NCBI GenBank assembly: GCA_017395105.1 | Contig: JAFPWD010000032.1 | Location: 1-59,379 of the forward strand | Direction of reading: 5' to 3' | DNA: 59,379 bases | Source of the DNA: Clostridia bacterium | Lineage (GTDB): Bacteria; Bacillota; Clostridia; Christensenellales; CAG-138 | In this document: positions 57,733 through 59,379 of the stretch, piece by piece | Layout: every line of letters begins with the position of its first letter | How positions within the stretch are numbered: the first letter of the stretch is position 1 | The notes under the pieces: generated by a model | Told to the model about the DNA's origin: nothing | Seen by the model: only the letters and a program-made list of their open reading frames with translations | The model's database searches: none | Translations under genes and position numbers: made by a program

Positions 57733-58827
57733 TCAGCTCTCGGCGGCAGTCCTGAGCTCATCCATCAGGGTGGGAATGTCGATGCTCTGCGGACATTGCA
57801 CGCTGCAGGCGCCACAGGCGATGCAATCCTTTGCGCTGTGCTCGTGATCGTTGATCGCCCTTGCCGCAAACTTGCCGTTTAGCTTGAATTTATTGTAAAT
57901 ATCCATCATAACGGGAATATCAATCTCCATCGGGCAGCCTTCAACGCAGTAGCGGCAGCCGGTACAGGGAGCGGATATCTGCTTTTTGAATTCCTTGCAA
58001 GCCTTGAAGAGAAGCTCGGCATCCTCATCGCCCAGAGGCTCGGCATCGTTGAAGGTCTTTATATTGTCATCGGCCTGATCCAAAGTGGACATGCCGCTCA
58101 GTATCAGCTTGACGTTATCAAGCCGCATAAGGAACCTGAAAGCCCAAGATGGGATCGACCAATCGGGGTGAGCGGCCAGAAGCTGTGCCTCGGTCTCATC
58201 GGTAAGCTTCGCGAGCCTTCCTCCGCGCACAGGCTCCATAACGATCACGGGCAGTCCCGCTTCGGTCAGCATATCATACTGCGCTTTTGCATCATAAAAC
58301 AGCCAGTCGAGATAGTTAAGCTGTATCTGTGCAAAATCCCAGCCTCCGAAATCGAGCATTTTGCGCATCGTTTCGAGCGAAGCGTGGAAAGAGAAGCCGA
58401 GATGGCGTATCTTGCCAAGCCTTTTTTGCTCGCGGAAGAATTCAACGCAGCCGTTGGTGAGATATGTATCCACCGTGCTGTCGCCGATCGCATGGAGAAG
58501 ATAGTAGTCGATATAGTCCATATCGAGCCGCTTAAGCTGCTCTTCAAACACAGCCTTAAAATCGGGATTCGCGCGGCAATTGTACTTGGTTGCAACGTAA
58601 AAGCTCTCGCGCGGATACTTTTTGAGCGCCGCGCCAACGAAGCCTTCGGATTCGCCGCCGTGGTAAACATAGGCGGTGTCGTAGTAGTTCACGCCGTTGT
58701 TGTAAAGCCTGTCGATTATAGCGGCGGCTCTTTCAAAATCGATTTTGCCGTCCTCTGAAGTGGGAAGGCGCATATTGCCCATACCGAGCAGCGATACTTC
58801 GCTATCGCAAAAAGTTTTCGTTTTCAT
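57733..58827 (-). CDS. Aldo/keto reductase with C-terminal 4Fe-4S ferredoxin domain
   Basis: A 364-residue protein. An aldo/keto reductase barrel occupies about residues 1-270, with NYYDTAYVYHGGESEGFVGA, YVATKYNCRANPDFK, MDYIDYYLLHAIGDSTVDTY and IRHLGFSFHASLE (catalytic Tyr near residue 57 and His region). The C-terminal 90 residues carry two cluster motifs, CTGCRYCVEGCPMEIDIPV and CIACGACSVQCPQSIDIPT. The family occurs widely in anaerobes; its substrate is unknown. It starts its own transcript, with GAGGG before the ATG. Confidence 0.9.
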   Translation of the reverse strand: MKTKTFCDSEVSLLGMGNMRLPTSEDGKIDFERAAAIIDRLYNNGVNYYDTAYVYHGGESEGFVGAALKKYPRESFYVATKYNCRANPDFKAVFEEQLKRLDMDYIDYYLLHAIGDSTVDTYLTNGCVEFFREQKRLGKIRHLGFSFHASLETMRKMLDFGGWDFAQIQLNYLDWLFYDAKAQYDMLTEAGLPVIVMEPVRGGRLAKLTDETEAQLLAAHPDWSIPSWAFRFLMRLDNVKLILSGMSTLDQADDNIKTFNDAEPLGDEDAELLFKACKEFKKQISAPCTGCRYCVEGCPMEIDIPVMMDIYNKFKLNGKFAARAINDHEHSAKDCIACGACSVQCPQSIDIPTLMDELRTAAES

Positions 58828-58873
58828 ATTCTACCCTCGCTTGATTATTGAATTGCTGTTTGGTCGGTGTTGC

Positions 58874-59104
58874 TCATCTTCCGAAATTGCTGCCCGGAAT
58901 ATGGCTCCATTCCTTGTCGGTCTCGTCCTTGATATAAGTTTTGATGATCGCCATGCAGTCAAGGCAGAGGTCGGAGTAAACGGGGGCGATGCCGCTCCAA
59001 AGCGTTCCTCTCGTGAACTTAAGTCCGATAGCGCCGTTTTCGGTGGATTTGCCCCAAGTGACACCTTCTTCGATCCTTTCGCTACCGCAGTACGGACATT
59101 TCAT
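58874..59104 (-). CDS. Zinc-ribbon protein of unknown function
   Basis: A 76-residue protein from the ATG at 59104, preceded by AGGAGG at about 11 bases. The first residues MKCPYCGSERIEEG and the later DLCLDCMAIIKTY give two CxxC pairs, a treble-clef-like zinc ribbon. I do not recognise the family. It ends with HIPGSNFGR. It lies between the aldo/keto reductase and the right edge on the minus strand, with its own promoter. Confidence 0.65.
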   Translation of the reverse strand: MKCPYCGSERIEEGVTWGKSTENGAIGLKFTRGTLWSGIAPVYSDLCLDCMAIIKTYIKDETDKEWSHIPGSNFGR

Positions 59105-59139
59105 TCGATCAAAAGCCTCCTTTTGTTCATTTTGCTTAT

Positions 59140-59168
59140 ATTTTACCACATATTCTTTGATTGTTCAA
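59140..59168 (-). promoter_or_regulatory. Promoter for the zinc-ribbon gene
   Basis: On the minus strand TTGAAC, 17 bp, TAAAAT. The -10 ends about 36 bases before the ATG. Confidence 0.65.
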
Positions 59169-59273
59169 TAATAGAAACAAGAACTAATTTATTACAATTA
59201 TCATTCCGTTTGATGGAACAAAATATTTGGAATTATCGCACGACAAACGCATGAATTAAAAAAATATGAACAT

Positions 59274-59323
59274 CCTCTTCCAAAACGATTAGAATTATGT
59301 TAACCTAAGAAAAAAGGAAGAGG
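59274..59323 (+). promoter_or_regulatory. Inverted repeat overlapping the ribosome binding site of the last ORF
   Basis: CCTCTTCC and GGAAGAGG are perfect inverted copies 34 bases apart; the second copy is directly upstream of, or part of, the GGTGGAG site. Folding would hide the ribosome binding site. Confidence 0.45.
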
Positions 59324-59332
59324 TGGAGAAAA

Positions 59333-59379
59333 GTGGAAGAATTATTAGCGTGGATAGAGTTCATTGAAGAGAATGCGGA
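59333..59379 (+). CDS. Start of an unidentified ORF, cut by the right edge
   Basis: GTG preceded by GGTGGAG at four to five bases, then 15 codons reading MEELLAWIEFIEENA to the edge. The fragment is amphipathic and rich in Glu/Leu. It is too short to identify; no family can be named. The ribosome binding site suggests a genuine start. Confidence 0.4.
   Translation, partial: MEELLAWIEFIEENA

Noticed and set aside
1-59379. tRNA, rRNA, CRISPR array, riboswitch, prophage
   Set aside because: No TPsiC-loop type strings in gaps, no regularly spaced repeats and no phage genes were seen by eye; a covariance-model search would be needed to exclude small RNAs.

Overview
The window reads as a chromosome segment of an anaerobic, endospore-lineage Clostridia (Bacillota). 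The basis is a spoIIIA engulfment-stage sporulation operon, a complete Rnf complex (C-D-G-E-A-B), a four-subunit 2-oxoacid:ferredoxin oxidoreductase, rubredoxin with a reverse rubrerythrin, the MEP isoprenoid pathway, NrdR, and AGGAGG-type ribosome binding sites. It looks like an uncultured gut-type Clostridia genome of moderate GC content, but I cannot name a genus. Nearly all of it is single-copy chromosomal core. The only mobile DNA I see is the start of an IS1182-type transposase at the left edge.

Layout: 1-252 transposase fragment (-). 479-2506 nrdR, pgeF and a small membrane protein. 2663-7451 spoIIIAA, AB, AC, AD, AE, a 54-residue ORF in the AF slot, AG and AH. 7638-18894 one long run: asp23, amaP-like, DUF2273, nusB, Kae1-like gene, folD, xseA, xseB, ispA, dxs, tlyA, nadK, recN. 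18977-20697 minus-strand rubredoxin, two orphan genes and reverse rubrerythrin. 20930-25421 minus-strand polyamine operon potR-A-B-C-D. 25995-28581 vor/kor operon. 28748-31669 a DUF3795-type protein, then three tandem secreted thioredoxin-fold proteins that each end in a dockerin-like domain. 31851-37163 nadE, dnaX, hisS and an RseC-type gene. 37362-43725 an envelope cluster of three lipoproteins, an unknown soluble protein and a membrane-anchored clostripain-type protease. 43887-51188 minus-strand pyrH, ycaQ-like gene, His-rich protein, frr, PASTA-like gene, uppS, cdsA, dxr, rseP. 51436-56421 rnfCDGEAB. 56492-59104 minus-strand P-loop kinase, ECF S component, ferredoxin-type aldo/keto reductase and a zinc-ribbon protein. 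59333-end is the beginning of an unidentified ORF.

How the genes work together: the long plus-strand operon supplies isoprenoid precursors and prenyl diphosphates (dxs, ispA). The minus-strand block uses the same pathway (dxr) and makes undecaprenyl diphosphate (uppS) and CDP-diacylglycerol (cdsA) for the envelope. Rnf, the 2-oxoacid oxidoreductase and the Fe-S aldo/keto reductase form a ferredoxin/NADH economy. Rubredoxin and rubrerythrin handle peroxide. The polyamine operon is preceded by a canonical promoter and repeated TAAAC-N5-GTTTA palindromes that are candidate operators for its XRE-cupin regulator.

The least ordinary items are: (1) the triplet of exported thioredoxin-dockerin proteins; (2) an apparent one-base frameshift at the start of spoIIIAC, with a tiny ORF in place of spoIIIAF; (3) a repeated, apparently undescribed extracytoplasmic module shared by two lipoproteins of one cluster; (4) the potR operator array; (5) a kinase next to an orphan ECF S component. 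I saw no tRNA, rRNA, CRISPR array, prophage or replication origin. All functional calls rest on motif recognition by eye; no database search was run.
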